Below are positions 45,440-54,035 of a stretch of 64,000 nucleotides of DNA, in pieces (within the stretch, counting starts at the first letter, position 1; the number at the start of each line of letters is the position of its first letter). The DNA is from Microbacterium thalli (GTDB lineage Bacteria > Actinomycetota > Actinomycetes > Actinomycetales > Microbacteriaceae), in contig NZ_JAQZCH010000001.1 of NCBI RefSeq assembly GCF_028737325.1, positions 664,732 through 728,731 on the forward strand, read 5' to 3'. The notes under the pieces are model-generated. The model was not told the DNA's origin and searched no databases. It saw only the letters and a program-made list of their open reading frames with translations. The position numbers were made by a program, and so were the translations under genes.

Positions 45440-46063
45440 ATGGCGTCAAAGGATCCGGCGGTACGCACTCGCCTGAGCGGGTCGGAACGGCGCGCCCAGA
45501 TCGCCCGTGCTGCCGAGGCGCTCGCCCGCCGTCAGGGACTCGACGCCGTCACGCTGCGGGCCGTGGCCGCCGAGGTCGGGGTCGGCTCGGCGCTCGTCGC
45601 CCACCATGCGCCGAGCATGGAGGATGTCGTCGCCGACGCGTTCGAGGCAATCGTCGCCGCAGAGCTCGCGGACCTCGAGCGGCTGCGCGACCGGCACGCC
45701 GACCCGGTCGTGGTCGTCCGCGAACTGCTCGGCACGCTGCTCGACGGAACGCGGTCGGATGTCACGCTCATCTGGGTGCAATCGTGGGCGCTCGGTGGCC
45801 GAAACGAGGCGCTCGCCGCGCGGGTGCGCGCGCAGATGGACGCGTGGACGGACTTCCTCGAGGGCATCGTGCGGGCCGGCACCGCCGCGGGGCGGTTCCG
45901 GGTGGACGATCCCGGTGCCGTCGCCGCTCAGCTGCTCGGCATGATCGACGGCCTCAACGCCCACGCCCTCGTGTCATGGCGCGACGCCGCCGGGCGCATC
46001 CGCCTGATGTCGACGGCCGTCGAGGCCATGCTCGGGCTCGAACCGAACGAGCTCGGCGGCTGA
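45440..46063 (+). CDS. TetR family transcriptional regulator
   Basis: A 207-residue repressor. The N-terminal helix-turn-helix (about 20-60) reads AEALARRQGLDAVTLRAVAAEVGVGSALVAHH. The ligand domain follows. The ATG at 45440 fits the family N-terminus; an upstream ATG at 45377 would add an unusual 21-residue tail that overlaps the aguA start region. It probably controls the divergent agmatine deiminase operon. Confidence 0.9.
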   Translation: MASKDPAVRTRLSGSERRAQIARAAEALARRQGLDAVTLRAVAAEVGVGSALVAHHAPSMEDVVADAFEAIVAAELADLERLRDRHADPVVVVRELLGTLLDGTRSDVTLIWVQSWALGGRNEALAARVRAQMDAWTDFLEGIVRAGTAAGRFRVDDPGAVAAQLLGMIDGLNAHALVSWRDAAGRIRLMSTAVEAMLGLEPNELGG

Positions 46064-46180
46064 GCGCGCCGCCGCCCCGGGCCGCCCCGGCCTCGCACAG
46101 CCATCGCGCTTTCTCAAGCTCCTCGGACCACGGCCGGCGCGGCCCTACGGTGAGAGCACACGCACGCGGGAGGATCGCCG

Positions 46181-46840
46181 ATGACATACCGAGCACTCGT
46201 TCTAACCGGGTCGGGGCGGTACGCCGACCCGTGGCATCCGTTCGCCGAGGTGGGCGCCGAGGTCGCCGACATCCTGCGACACCGGGGGTGGGATGTCGCG
46301 GTCTCGGACGACGTCGACCAGGGCATGGCCAATCTCGACGGCTACGACCTCGTCGCGGTCTGCGCGGGAGACCCGTGGCGGGAGGGTTCCCGCGGAGCCC
46401 CGCCGGCAGCGGTCGCGGGTTTCGCCGCCGCGCTCGAGCGCGGCATCGGCGTGCTCGCGATGCATTCCGCGGTGTCGTCGTTGCGCGACTATCCCGAGTG
46501 GGCGTCGGCGCTCGGCGCGATCTGGCTGCCCGAGCTGTCGTACCATCCCGAGGCCGGCGAGATGACGGTCCAGGTCGAGCCCGATGCGGTGCCCGCCGAG
46601 GTGCCGGTCACCTTCCACACGCACGACGAGCGCTACTGCGCGCTGCAGCGTCTGGGCCACCGCACCGTCGTCGCCTGGCATGAGGGCGACGGCGCGAAGG
46701 AGGCCGCGGCCTGGGTGCGCGAGTTCGGCGGCGGCCGCATCGCGGTCGATGTCCTCGGGCACGATGCGCGCGCCCTCGAGACCTCCGGCCATCGCTCGCT
46801 GATCGCGGCCCTCGCGGCCTGGGCGGTCGGGTCGAGCTGA
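46181..46840 (+). CDS. ThuA-like domain protein
   Basis: A 219-residue protein of the ThuA/glutamine-amidotransferase-like fold (LVLTGSGRYADPWHPF, YDLVAVCAGDPW, IGVLAMHSAVSS, LPELSYHPEAGEM, HTHDERYCALQ). ThuA proteins act in disaccharide metabolism of some bacteria; the role here is unknown. GGGAGGATC precedes the ATG. Confidence 0.85.
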   Translation: MTYRALVLTGSGRYADPWHPFAEVGAEVADILRHRGWDVAVSDDVDQGMANLDGYDLVAVCAGDPWREGSRGAPPAAVAGFAAALERGIGVLAMHSAVSSLRDYPEWASALGAIWLPELSYHPEAGEMTVQVEPDAVPAEVPVTFHTHDERYCALQRLGHRTVVAWHEGDGAKEAAAWVREFGGGRIAVDVLGHDARALETSGHRSLIAALAAWAVGSS

Positions 46841-46882
46841 CGCCCGCCGGCGCTCAGCGCCGTCTCAGCCCAGCGCCGTCTC

Positions 46883-47569
46883 TCAGCCCAGGGCGGCGCG
46901 ATAGCGCTCGACGACGACCGCGGCGACGGCGTCGTCGGGAGCCAGGGGCGGCGTCACGACGTCGGCCCCGCCCGCCGCGATCACGCCGGCGAAGTGCCCC
47001 GGCGCGAGTACGTAGCTGGCCGCGAACACGCGCGTCGCCCCGGCCGCGCGCGCCGCGGTGACGGCCTCGGCGATACGGGTGCCCGCGCCCGCGGCGAAGC
47101 CCGCGGTCACGGGCCGGCCGAGACGAGCCGCGAGCAGGTCGGCCATCGCCGCGACATCCACGGCCGCCGCCGGGTCGGACGATCCCGCCGCCGCCAGCAC
47201 GACCGCGTCGGTTGCCGCCGCGCCCAGCCCCGCGGCGGACAGCCGGTCGGCGAGCACCTCCGCGAGCAACGGATGCGGTCCCAGCGCCGGCGTCGCGACG
47301 CACGGCCCGGGGGCGGCCGCGACAGCCCGGGCGATGTCGACCCGGGTGTGGAACCCCGTCGACAGCAGCACCGGGACGACCACGGATGCCGCCCCCGCGG
47401 GTACTCCCGCCACGACGGTGTCGATCTCAGGCTTCTGGACGTCGACGAACGCCTCGTCCACACGGACGTCGGGCAGCATCTCGCGGACGCGGCCGACCAG
47501 CGCGGAGATCGCCGCGCGTCCCTCGGGCGAGCTGGTGCCGTGTGAGCAGGCGATGAGGATCGGGTTCAC
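46883..47569 (-). CDS. CbiX/SirB-type sirohydrochlorin chelatase
   Basis: A 228-residue type-II chelatase that inserts iron into sirohydrochlorin to finish siroheme. The start LIACSHGTSSPEG carries the metal-binding His, and the PVLLSTGFHTRVDI segment carries the second His. The C-terminal half repeats the fold (VLAAAGSSDPAA). The GTG overlaps the HemD stop (GTGA). It is the last gene of the nitrite/siroheme operon. Confidence 0.88.
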   Translation of the reverse strand: MNPILIACSHGTSSPEGRAAISALVGRVREMLPDVRVDEAFVDVQKPEIDTVVAGVPAGAASVVVPVLLSTGFHTRVDIARAVAAAPGPCVATPALGPHPLLAEVLADRLSAAGLGAAATDAVVLAAAGSSDPAAAVDVAAMADLLAARLGRPVTAGFAAGAGTRIAEAVTAARAAGATRVFAASYVLAPGHFAGVIAAGGADVVTPPLAPDDAVAAVVVERYRAALG

Positions 47570-48711
47570 GGCATCCCTCCGGTGAGTGCGACGTCGAGGC
47601 GATAGCCGCGCTTGACCACGGTGCGGATGAGCGCTGCCGACCCGAGCGCGTCGCGCGTGCGTGCGATCGCGACATCGACCGCGTGGTCACCGGCCGCCGA
47701 GCGGGGCAGGACGCGCTGCAGCTCGGCGCGACTGACGACGCCGCCGGCCGCGGCGAAAAGCGCATCGAGGATGAGCATCGACGTCGGTGAGAGGGGGATC
47801 GCCCGGCCGTCCAGCACGGCGGCTGCGCTGCGGAGCTCGAGTCGGCCCGCGGGCGTGGGAAGCGACGGGGCGTGACCGCCGCCGAAGTGGGTGACGACCG
47901 CGCGGACCAGCGAGCCGAGACGGCCCCGATCGGCGATGAGCGGCTCGGCTCCGGCGTCGCGGATCGGCGCCGCCGTGATCGGCCCGACCGCCGCGAGCAG
48001 CAGCCGGCGACGGTCCGCGCGCCGCAGGATGTCGTCGAGGGCGGCCTCGCGCCGGGCGGTGGCCATCCATTCCGCGGCGCCGGGGGCCGAGGTGAACAGG
48101 ACGGCGTCGACCTCGCCCCGCGCCGTCGCGATGACCGACCGCGCGACCTGCGCCGGGTCGGGCGGCGGACCCCAGCGGTACACGGTGAGGCTGATCACCT
48201 CGGCGCCTGCCTCGGTGAACAGCTCGTCGAGCCCGTCCGCGCCCGAGCCGTGGTGCTGCACGGCGACGCGGCGCCCCCGCACCCCTTCGGCCAGCAGGAA
48301 CTCGCCCAGCTCGCCCGAGGTCTCGGACTCGGCCACCCAGTCGGCGATGAGCCCCGCCTGCTGGATCGCGCCCCGCGCCTTGGGACCGCGAGCGACGATC
48401 TGCGCCCCGCGGAACGCGGCGTGGAGGTCGTCGAGCAGGCCCGCCTCGTCGGCGGCTTCCATCCAGCCGCGGAAGCCCACGCCCGTCGTGACCACCACGA
48501 CGTCGGGCGGCCGCGCGATCAGCGCCCGGGTCGCCGACATCAGCGCCTCGTCGTCGATGTGGGGGACGATGCTGAGTGCGGGGGCATGGCGCACGGTCGC
48601 GCCGTGGCGTTCCAGCGCCGTCGCGAGCTCGGTCGATCGCCGGTCGACGGCGATGACGACGGTGCAGCCGCCGAGGGCGGCCGAGAGCGCGGGACGGACG
48701 GACTGGTTCAC
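47566..48711 (-). CDS. uroporphyrinogen-III synthase fused to OmpR/PhoB-type winged helix
   Basis: A 381-residue fusion. Residues 1-265 match HemD (VVVVTTGVGFRGWMEAADEA, GPKARGAIQQAGL, YRWGPPPD, LFTSAPGAAEWM), the enzyme that closes the uroporphyrinogen-III ring. Residues 285-381 form a winged-helix DNA-binding domain (LSPTSMLILDALFAAAGGVVSRAEL, VDVAIARTRDALG, IRTVVKRGYRL). Similar HemD-regulator fusions lie next to nitrite reductase genes in other actinobacteria. It may both make the cofactor precursor and regulate the operon. GTG 48711 overlaps the cysG stop. Confidence 0.9.
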   Translation of the reverse strand: MNQSVRPALSAALGGCTVVIAVDRRSTELATALERHGATVRHAPALSIVPHIDDEALMSATRALIARPPDVVVVTTGVGFRGWMEAADEAGLLDDLHAAFRGAQIVARGPKARGAIQQAGLIADWVAESETSGELGEFLLAEGVRGRRVAVQHHGSGADGLDELFTEAGAEVISLTVYRWGPPPDPAQVARSVIATARGEVDAVLFTSAPGAAEWMATARREAALDDILRRADRRRLLLAAVGPITAAPIRDAGAEPLIADRGRLGSLVRAVVTHFGGGHAPSLPTPAGRLELRSAAAVLDGRAIPLSPTSMLILDALFAAAGGVVSRAELQRVLPRSAAGDHAVDVAIARTRDALGSAALIRTVVKRGYRLDVALTGGMP

Positions 48712-49937
48712 CGGGTGACGCGCTCCCGATCCGTCGCGGCGGTCAGCAGCAGGTCGGCGCGCGCCACCTCGCCGATCACGATGACCGCCGGGTTGGCGAC
48801 GCCGGCGGTCGCGGCATCCCGCTCCACCTCGGCGAGCGTCGAGTGCGTCGTGCGCTGCTGCGGGGTGTGCCCGCGCTCGACGATCGCGACGGGGCGTGTG
48901 CCGGGGGCCCCGGCGTCGCGGGCGGCGGCGACGATGCGCGGCAGTGCCGCCACGCCCATGAGGACGACCGTCGTGATGGTGTCGTCGCCGAGCGCCGCCC
49001 GCGTCGACGGCGACACGGCGCCCTGGCCGTTCGCCACGTGAATGCCCGCCGAGACTCCGCGGTGCGTGACCGGGATGCCGGCGGCCTGCGGCACCGAGAC
49101 GACGCTCGTCAGCCCCGGCACGACCTCGACGGCGACGCCGGCGGCGTGGCAGGCGGCCACCTCTTCGCCGCCTCGGCCGAACACGAACGGGTCGCCGCCC
49201 TTGAGGCGGACCACCCGCTTGCCGGCGCGGGCATGAGCGACGAGCAGTGCGTTGATCTCGTCCTGCGTCACCGGATGGTGTCCGGGGCGCTTGCCCACGT
49301 CGATGACCTCGACGTCGGGTTCGAGCTCGTGCAGCACGTCCGTCGGACCGAGGCGATCGGCCACGACGACATCCGCTTCGGCGAGCAGGCGACGTCCGCG
49401 CACCGTCATGAGGTCGGCCGGCCCGGGGCCGCCGCCCACGAGGTCGACACGACCGCCGCCCCGGCGGCGGCGTCGCAGCGGGAGCGTTCCGGCGCGCAGC
49501 GCGGCGGCGATCGCGTCGCGCAGGCGCACGGCCCGGCGCGGATCGACGCCGGCGTCCGAGGCGACGCCGACGACGATGTCGCCGCTGCGCGTCTCGGCCG
49601 TCAGCCGCGCCGAGCCGTGCGCGCCGTCGGAGGTGTTGACGCAGAACACCCGTCGGCTCCCGCACCACGCGGCAACGGCGGTATCGACCCGCGGGTCGCC
49701 GGTCGCGGAGTGCACGAGCCAGGCGCCCGCGACGTCGTCGGGCCCCACCCGGCGGGCATGCCACGTGAGCCCGTGCGCGTCGACGGCGCGGCGCATCTCG
49801 TCACCGAGCTCGGGCGAGACGACGTGGATGTCGGCGCCCTCGTCGACGAAGCGGCCGACGCGGCGGGCCGCCACAGCGCCGCCGCCGACGAAGAGCACAC
49901 GGCGGCCGGTGAGCGACAGCCCGAGCATGGTGGTCAT
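48708..49937 (-). CDS. CysG-like siroheme synthase (precorrin-2 dehydrogenase + uroporphyrinogen methyltransferase)
   Basis: A 409-residue bifunctional enzyme. The N-terminal Rossmann part (VLFVGGGAVAARRVGRFV) oxidises precorrin-2, and the C-terminal SAM methyltransferase (VDLVGGGPGPADLMTVRGRRLL, GGDPFVFGRGGEE) methylates uroporphyrinogen III. It is shorter than E. coli CysG (457) because the middle region is reduced to an Arg/Gly-rich link; the separate CbiX/SirB gene supplies the chelatase. ATG 49937 has GGAGG 7 nt upstream and overlaps nirD. Confidence 0.92.
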   Translation of the reverse strand: MTTMLGLSLTGRRVLFVGGGAVAARRVGRFVDEGADIHVVSPELGDEMRRAVDAHGLTWHARRVGPDDVAGAWLVHSATGDPRVDTAVAAWCGSRRVFCVNTSDGAHGSARLTAETRSGDIVVGVASDAGVDPRRAVRLRDAIAAALRAGTLPLRRRRRGGGRVDLVGGGPGPADLMTVRGRRLLAEADVVVADRLGPTDVLHELEPDVEVIDVGKRPGHHPVTQDEINALLVAHARAGKRVVRLKGGDPFVFGRGGEEVAACHAAGVAVEVVPGLTSVVSVPQAAGIPVTHRGVSAGIHVANGQGAVSPSTRAALGDDTITTVVLMGVAALPRIVAAARDAGAPGTRPVAIVERGHTPQQRTTHSTLAEVERDAATAGVANPAVIVIGEVARADLLLTAATDRERVTR

Positions 49938-50314
49938 GCGGCACCTCCGTCGCGGACGAAGACCGTGCCGGCGTCGACGGCCACCGGCCACACCGGCAGC
50001 GCGATCGGCGGCTTGCCCTGCGTCTCGAGGCAGGCCCCCGTCCGCAGATCGAAGACCTGCTTGTACATCGGCGAGGCGACGGTCGGGGCGTCGCCCCGGG
50101 TGCCGACGATGCCGCGCGACATGACGTTGGCGCCGCTGTACGGATCGAGGTTGGATGTCGCGTGCACGCGGCCGTCGTGGAGCAGGAAGAGGGCGATCTG
50201 CCGGTCGCCGAGCAGCGCGGCACGGCCGCGCTCGACCTCGAGGTCGGTCATGCGGCACACGGGGGTCCACGCGGATCCGCGCGTGCGCGCCGTCGTCTGG
50301 TCGATCAAGGTCAT
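49934..50314 (-). CDS. nirD: nitrite reductase small subunit
   Basis: A 126-residue Rieske-like subunit of assimilatory NADH-nitrite reductase. The Rieske fold is present, but the Cys/His cluster ligands are absent (SNLDPYSG and ASPMYKQVFDL at the two sites), as is normal for NirD. The ATG overlaps the nirB stop. Confidence 0.95.
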   Translation of the reverse strand: MTLIDQTTARTRGSAWTPVCRMTDLEVERGRAALLGDRQIALFLLHDGRVHATSNLDPYSGANVMSRGIVGTRGDAPTVASPMYKQVFDLRTGACLETQGKPPIALPVWPVAVDAGTVFVRDGGAA

Positions 50315-52884
50315 CGCCGCACCTCCAGGGTCGTGCCCGCGATGAGCACCCGGTCGTCCGCGCGCTCGTCGGCCGTCGCCGGGCGCGGCTGCCCGCGCTC
50401 GACGGTGTAGACCAGCGACGGATCGGGCGTCGTGGGGGCGTTGACGAACGACGCGAAGCGGCGCAGCTTGTCGGGATCGGCGAGGGTCGCCGCCCACTCG
50501 TCCTCGTAGGCGTCGATGTGGCGTGCCATGGCGGCATCCAGGTCGGCGCAGATGCCGAGCGCGTCGTCGAAGATGACGGCGCGCAGGCCGTCGATGCCGC
50601 CCTCGAGGTCTTCGAACCACGGCGCCGTGCGCTGCAGCCGGTCGGCCGTCGAGATGTAGTACATGAGGAAGCGGTCGATCGCGGTGAGCAGGGCGTCGTC
50701 GTCGAGGTTCTCGGCCAGCAGCACCGCGTGCCGCGGGGTGAAGCCGCCGTTGCCGCCGACGTAGACGTTCCAGCCGGTCTCGGTCGCGATGACGCCGACG
50801 TCCTTGCCGCGGGCCTCGGCGCACTCGCGGGCGCATCCCGAGACGCCGAGCTTGAACTTGTGCGGCGCGCGCAGCCCCCGGTACCGCAGCTCGAGGCGCA
50901 CCGCCATGCCGACGGAGTCCTGCACCCCGTAGCGGCACCACGTCGACCCGACGCACGACTTCACCGTGCGCAGCGACTTGCCGTACGCGTGTCCCGACTC
51001 GAAGCCGGCGTCGACCAGGCGCCCCCAGATCGCCGGCAGCTGTTCGAGGCGGGCGCCGAACAGGTCGATGCGCTGCCCGCCGGTGATCTTCGTGTACAGG
51101 TTGAAGTCCTGCGCGACCTGCGCGATCACGAGCAGTTTCGCCGGGGTGATCTCGCCGCCCGGGATGCGGGGGACGACGGAGTAGCTGCCGTCCTTCTGCA
51201 TGTTCGCCATGACGTGGTCGTTGGTGTCCTGCAGGGTGGCGTTCTCGCCGTCGAGCACGTGGCGGCCGGTGAGCGTCGAGAGGATGCTCGCGAGCGCGGG
51301 CTTGCAGATGTCGCAGCCGCGACCCGTGCCGAAGCGTTCGATCACCCCGCTGAAGGTCGTCAGGCCCGAGACCCGCACGGCGTCGAAGAGCTGTCGGCGC
51401 GACAGGTCGAAGTGTTCGCACAGCGCGTTGCTGACCGTCGCCCCCGACTTCGCCAGCTCGGCACCGACGAGCTTCTTGATCATCGGCACGCACGACCCGC
51501 ACGCCGCGCCCGCCTTCGTGCAGGCCTTCACCGCGGCGACATCCGTGCATCCCTCATCGTGGACGGCCGAACGGATGCCGCCGGCGGTGACGCTGTTGCA
51601 CGAGCAGACGAGCGCCGCGTCGGGCAACTCTCCGGTGGGTGCGGTGACCCCGCCGTCGGGCAGCAGGTAGACGGCCGGGTCGCCGCCGAGCGCGCCGCCG
51701 ACGAGCGGACGCAGCGACCCGTACGCCGAGGCGTCGCCGACGAGGATGCCGCCGAGCAGCGTCTTCGCGTCGTCCGAGAGCACGAGCTTCTTGTAGACCC
51801 CCGCGACGGGGTCGGCGTAGACGACGTCGAGCGCGCCGGGCGTCTCGGCGAACGCGTCGCCGAAGCTCGCGACATCCACCCCCGACAGCTTGAGCTTGGT
51901 CGACACGTCGAAGCCGCCGAAGGTGGCCTCGCGCCCGAGCAGACGTGTTGCGGCGACCTCGGCCATCGCGTAGCCCGGGGCGACGAGCCCGACGCATTGC
52001 CCGGCGAAGCTCGCGACCTCACCGATCGCGAGGATGCGGGCATCCGAGGTGTCGCACCGGTCGTCGATGACGACGCCGCCGCGAGGGTCGACGGTCAGGC
52101 CCGCGTCCCGGGCGAGCTCGTCGCGCGGCCGGACGCCGACGGTGAAGACCACGACGTCGGTGTGCTCCCACGAGCCGTCACGGAACTCGAGGCCCACGAC
52201 CTGCCCGCTGCGATCGGCGTCGAGCCGCGTGGTCAGCGACGACGTCCGCACCCCGATGCCGCGAGCGGTGATCAGGCGCCGCAGCGCGTCGCCGGCCGGC
52301 AGATCGAGCTGCGCCGACATCAGCCTGTCGGAGGACTGCACGACGGTGCAGTCGACGTCGAGTCCCTGGAGCGCCCCGGCGGCCTCGAGCCCGAGCAGGC
52401 CGCCGCCGATGACGGTGCCGGTGAGCCGGCGGCCCAGTTGGGCCGAGCGTCGCTGCACGAACGCTTCGAGGGCCTCGACGTCGTCCAGGGTGCGGTAGAC
52501 GAAGCAGCCCTCGTGGTCGTAGCCGTCGACCGCGAGCCGCGCCGCGTACGAGCCGGTGGCGAGCACGAGGCGGTCGTAGCCGATGCGCTCGCCCGTGTCG
52601 GTCATCACCTCGGCGGCGTCGCGGTCGATGCGGGTGACGGTGCGGCCCCGCAGAAAGCGCACGCGCTCGTCGTCGAGGGGTGACCGGTCGAGCTCGAGGT
52701 CTTCGGCGCCGGCCCCGGCGAAGAACGAGGTGAGGCCCACGCGGTCGTACGGGTGGCGGGGCTCGTCACCGATGACCGTGACCCGCCACGTGTCGCCCGC
52801 CCGGCTGAGCAGACTCTCGATGAAGCGGTGGGCGACCATGCCCGCTCCGACCACCACGACGTGCGCGGGACGGGTGGGGCTCAT
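50311..52884 (-). CDS. nirB: nitrite reductase large subunit
   Basis: An 857-residue NADH-dependent siroheme enzyme that reduces nitrite to ammonium. N-terminal FAD/NAD domains (HVVVVGAGMVAHRF; VIGGGLLGLEAAGAL) are followed by a BFD-type 2Fe-2S region (ALVCSCNSV, GAACGSCVP) and the siroheme/4Fe-4S domain with CVGSTWCRYG and GVSGCARECAEA. ATG 52884 is preferred: a leaderless promoter TACGGT-N6-ATG precedes it. A GlnR double box lies 10 nt further up, and a separate start from nirC is thus likely. Confidence 0.96.
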   Translation of the reverse strand: MSPTRPAHVVVVGAGMVAHRFIESLLSRAGDTWRVTVIGDEPRHPYDRVGLTSFFAGAGAEDLELDRSPLDDERVRFLRGRTVTRIDRDAAEVMTDTGERIGYDRLVLATGSYAARLAVDGYDHEGCFVYRTLDDVEALEAFVQRRSAQLGRRLTGTVIGGGLLGLEAAGALQGLDVDCTVVQSSDRLMSAQLDLPAGDALRRLITARGIGVRTSSLTTRLDADRSGQVVGLEFRDGSWEHTDVVVFTVGVRPRDELARDAGLTVDPRGGVVIDDRCDTSDARILAIGEVASFAGQCVGLVAPGYAMAEVAATRLLGREATFGGFDVSTKLKLSGVDVASFGDAFAETPGALDVVYADPVAGVYKKLVLSDDAKTLLGGILVGDASAYGSLRPLVGGALGGDPAVYLLPDGGVTAPTGELPDAALVCSCNSVTAGGIRSAVHDEGCTDVAAVKACTKAGAACGSCVPMIKKLVGAELAKSGATVSNALCEHFDLSRRQLFDAVRVSGLTTFSGVIERFGTGRGCDICKPALASILSTLTGRHVLDGENATLQDTNDHVMANMQKDGSYSVVPRIPGGEITPAKLLVIAQVAQDFNLYTKITGGQRIDLFGARLEQLPAIWGRLVDAGFESGHAYGKSLRTVKSCVGSTWCRYGVQDSVGMAVRLELRYRGLRAPHKFKLGVSGCARECAEARGKDVGVIATETGWNVYVGGNGGFTPRHAVLLAENLDDDALLTAIDRFLMYYISTADRLQRTAPWFEDLEGGIDGLRAVIFDDALGICADLDAAMARHIDAYEDEWAATLADPDKLRRFASFVNAPTTPDPSLVYTVERGQPRPATADERADDRVLIAGTTLEVRR

Positions 52885-52890
52885 GTCGTG

Positions 52891-52896
52891 ACCGTA
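52891..52896 (-). promoter_or_regulatory. -10 element TACGGT of the nirB promoter, predicted leaderless
   Basis: TACGGT, 6 nt CACGAC, then the nirB ATG. Confidence 0.55.
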
Positions 52897-52906
52897 CGCG
52901 CGGGAG

Positions 52907-52944
52907 GTTGCCACCGCGTCAGGGGCGTGTTTCGCGTTGTTTAC
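52907..52944 (-). promoter_or_regulatory. GlnR-type double box upstream of nirB
   Basis: On the minus strand: GTAAA-n6-GAAAC-n6-CTGAC-n6-GCAAC. The actinobacterial GlnR pattern is gTnAC-n6-GaAAC repeated with 6-nt gaps. The four 5-mers match at 4, 5, 4 and 4 of 5 positions (the free third position of gTnAC counted as a match). It ends 10 nt before the -10 hexamer. Confidence 0.65.
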
Positions 52945-52959
52945 GGAGCGGGCCACGGG

Positions 52960-53871
52960 TCACACCCGGGAGGTCTCGGGCTCGACGGCGGAGACGGCGG
53001 CGGTGGCAGTGGCGGCATCGGCCGGCGTCGGGATCGTGAGGGCGCGGCCCCGCTTCGAGGCGCGGACGCGTCGCGGCGAGGCGGTCCGGCCGTAGGTGAG
53101 GTACAGCGGGATCGCGACGAAGACGAGACCGCCGACGAGGTTGCCGAGCACGGTGGGGATCTCGTTCCAGATCAGGTAGTCCATGATCGTGAAGTCGCCG
53201 CCGAGCAGCAGGCCCGAGGGGAACAGGAACATGTTCACGATCGAGTGCTCGAAGCCCATGAAGAAGAAGAGCATGATCGGCATCCACATCGCGACGACCT
53301 TGCCGATGACGTCCTTCGAGATCATCGCCAGCACGACGCCGGTGGCGACCATCCAGTTGCACAGCACGCCGCGGATGAAGAGGGTCAGCATGCCCGCCGC
53401 GCCGTGATCGGCGTAGCCCACCGTGCGCCCCTCGCCGATGTGGCCGATGGCCTCGCCGACCTCGTTCGGCGGTGTGGAGAACCCGTACGTGACGACGACC
53501 GCCATGAGGACGGCGACGGTGAACGCCCCGATGAAGTTGCCGACGAACACCAGTCCCCAGTTGCGCAGGATGCCGCCGAGCGTCACCCCCGGCCGGCGGT
53601 CGAACCACGCGAGCGGTGCGAGCACGAAGACCCCGGTCAACAGGTCGTAGCCGAGCAGATACAGCATGATGAAGCCGATCGGGAAGAGCACCGCGCCCAG
53701 CAGCGGGCTGCCGGTCGTCACCGAGACGGTGATGGCGAACGCGGCGGCGATCGTCAGCACTGCGCCGCCCATGATCGATCGGACGAGGGTGTCGCGGGTC
53801 GAGAGCATGACCTTCGACGCGCCCGCATCGATGACGGTCTGGACGAGTTCGGTGGGCTTGACGTAGGACAT
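52960..53871 (-). CDS. nirC: formate/nitrite transporter family protein
   Basis: A 303-residue FocA/NirC channel with six membrane segments (near 32-52, 58-80, 108-130, 160-182, 190-210 and 230-252). Family marks are the VFVGNFIGAF helix, LCNWMVATG and FFFMGFEHSIVNMF. In front of nirB it most likely imports nitrite. The C-terminal 40 residues are a basic, then Ala/Thr-rich tail. ATG has GGAGGACGCC upstream. A second GlnR-type double box precedes its promoter. Confidence 0.93.
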   Translation of the reverse strand: MSYVKPTELVQTVIDAGASKVMLSTRDTLVRSIMGGAVLTIAAAFAITVSVTTGSPLLGAVLFPIGFIMLYLLGYDLLTGVFVLAPLAWFDRRPGVTLGGILRNWGLVFVGNFIGAFTVAVLMAVVVTYGFSTPPNEVGEAIGHIGEGRTVGYADHGAAGMLTLFIRGVLCNWMVATGVVLAMISKDVIGKVVAMWMPIMLFFFMGFEHSIVNMFLFPSGLLLGGDFTIMDYLIWNEIPTVLGNLVGGLVFVAIPLYLTYGRTASPRRVRASKRGRALTIPTPADAATATAAVSAVEPETSRV

Positions 53872-53912
53872 GGCGTCCTCCTTCGGTCGAGAGCCGGTGG
53901 GTATGGTGCTCG

Positions 53913-53918
53913 ACGCTA
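53913..53918 (-). promoter_or_regulatory. -10 element TAGCGT of the nirC promoter
   Basis: TAGCGT lies 41 nt upstream of the nirC ATG, so this transcript has a leader with a GGAGG site. Confidence 0.45.
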
Positions 53919-53928
53919 GAGGCGGGGT

Positions 53929-53966
53929 GTTTCCCCGTCGGTCTCGCTGTTCGTCCGTTCCGTTAC
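53929..53966 (-). promoter_or_regulatory. GlnR-type double box upstream of nirC
   Basis: On the minus strand: GTAAC-n6-GACGA-n6-AGACC-n6-GAAAC. The outer two 5-mers are perfect and the inner two degenerate. It ends 10 nt before the -10 hexamer, the same distance as at nirB. Confidence 0.5.
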
Positions 53967-54035
53967 CTCTTTCTCACTTCGCACCATCGCCGGTTGTGAG
54001 ATCGGCCGCCCGCCGCGGTGGGGCAGAGTAGCGGT

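Noticed and set aside
46855..46888. Short near-duplicate CAGCGCCGTCTC...AGCCCA
   Set aside because: Two imperfect copies next to a gene end; too short to interpret, probably slippage.
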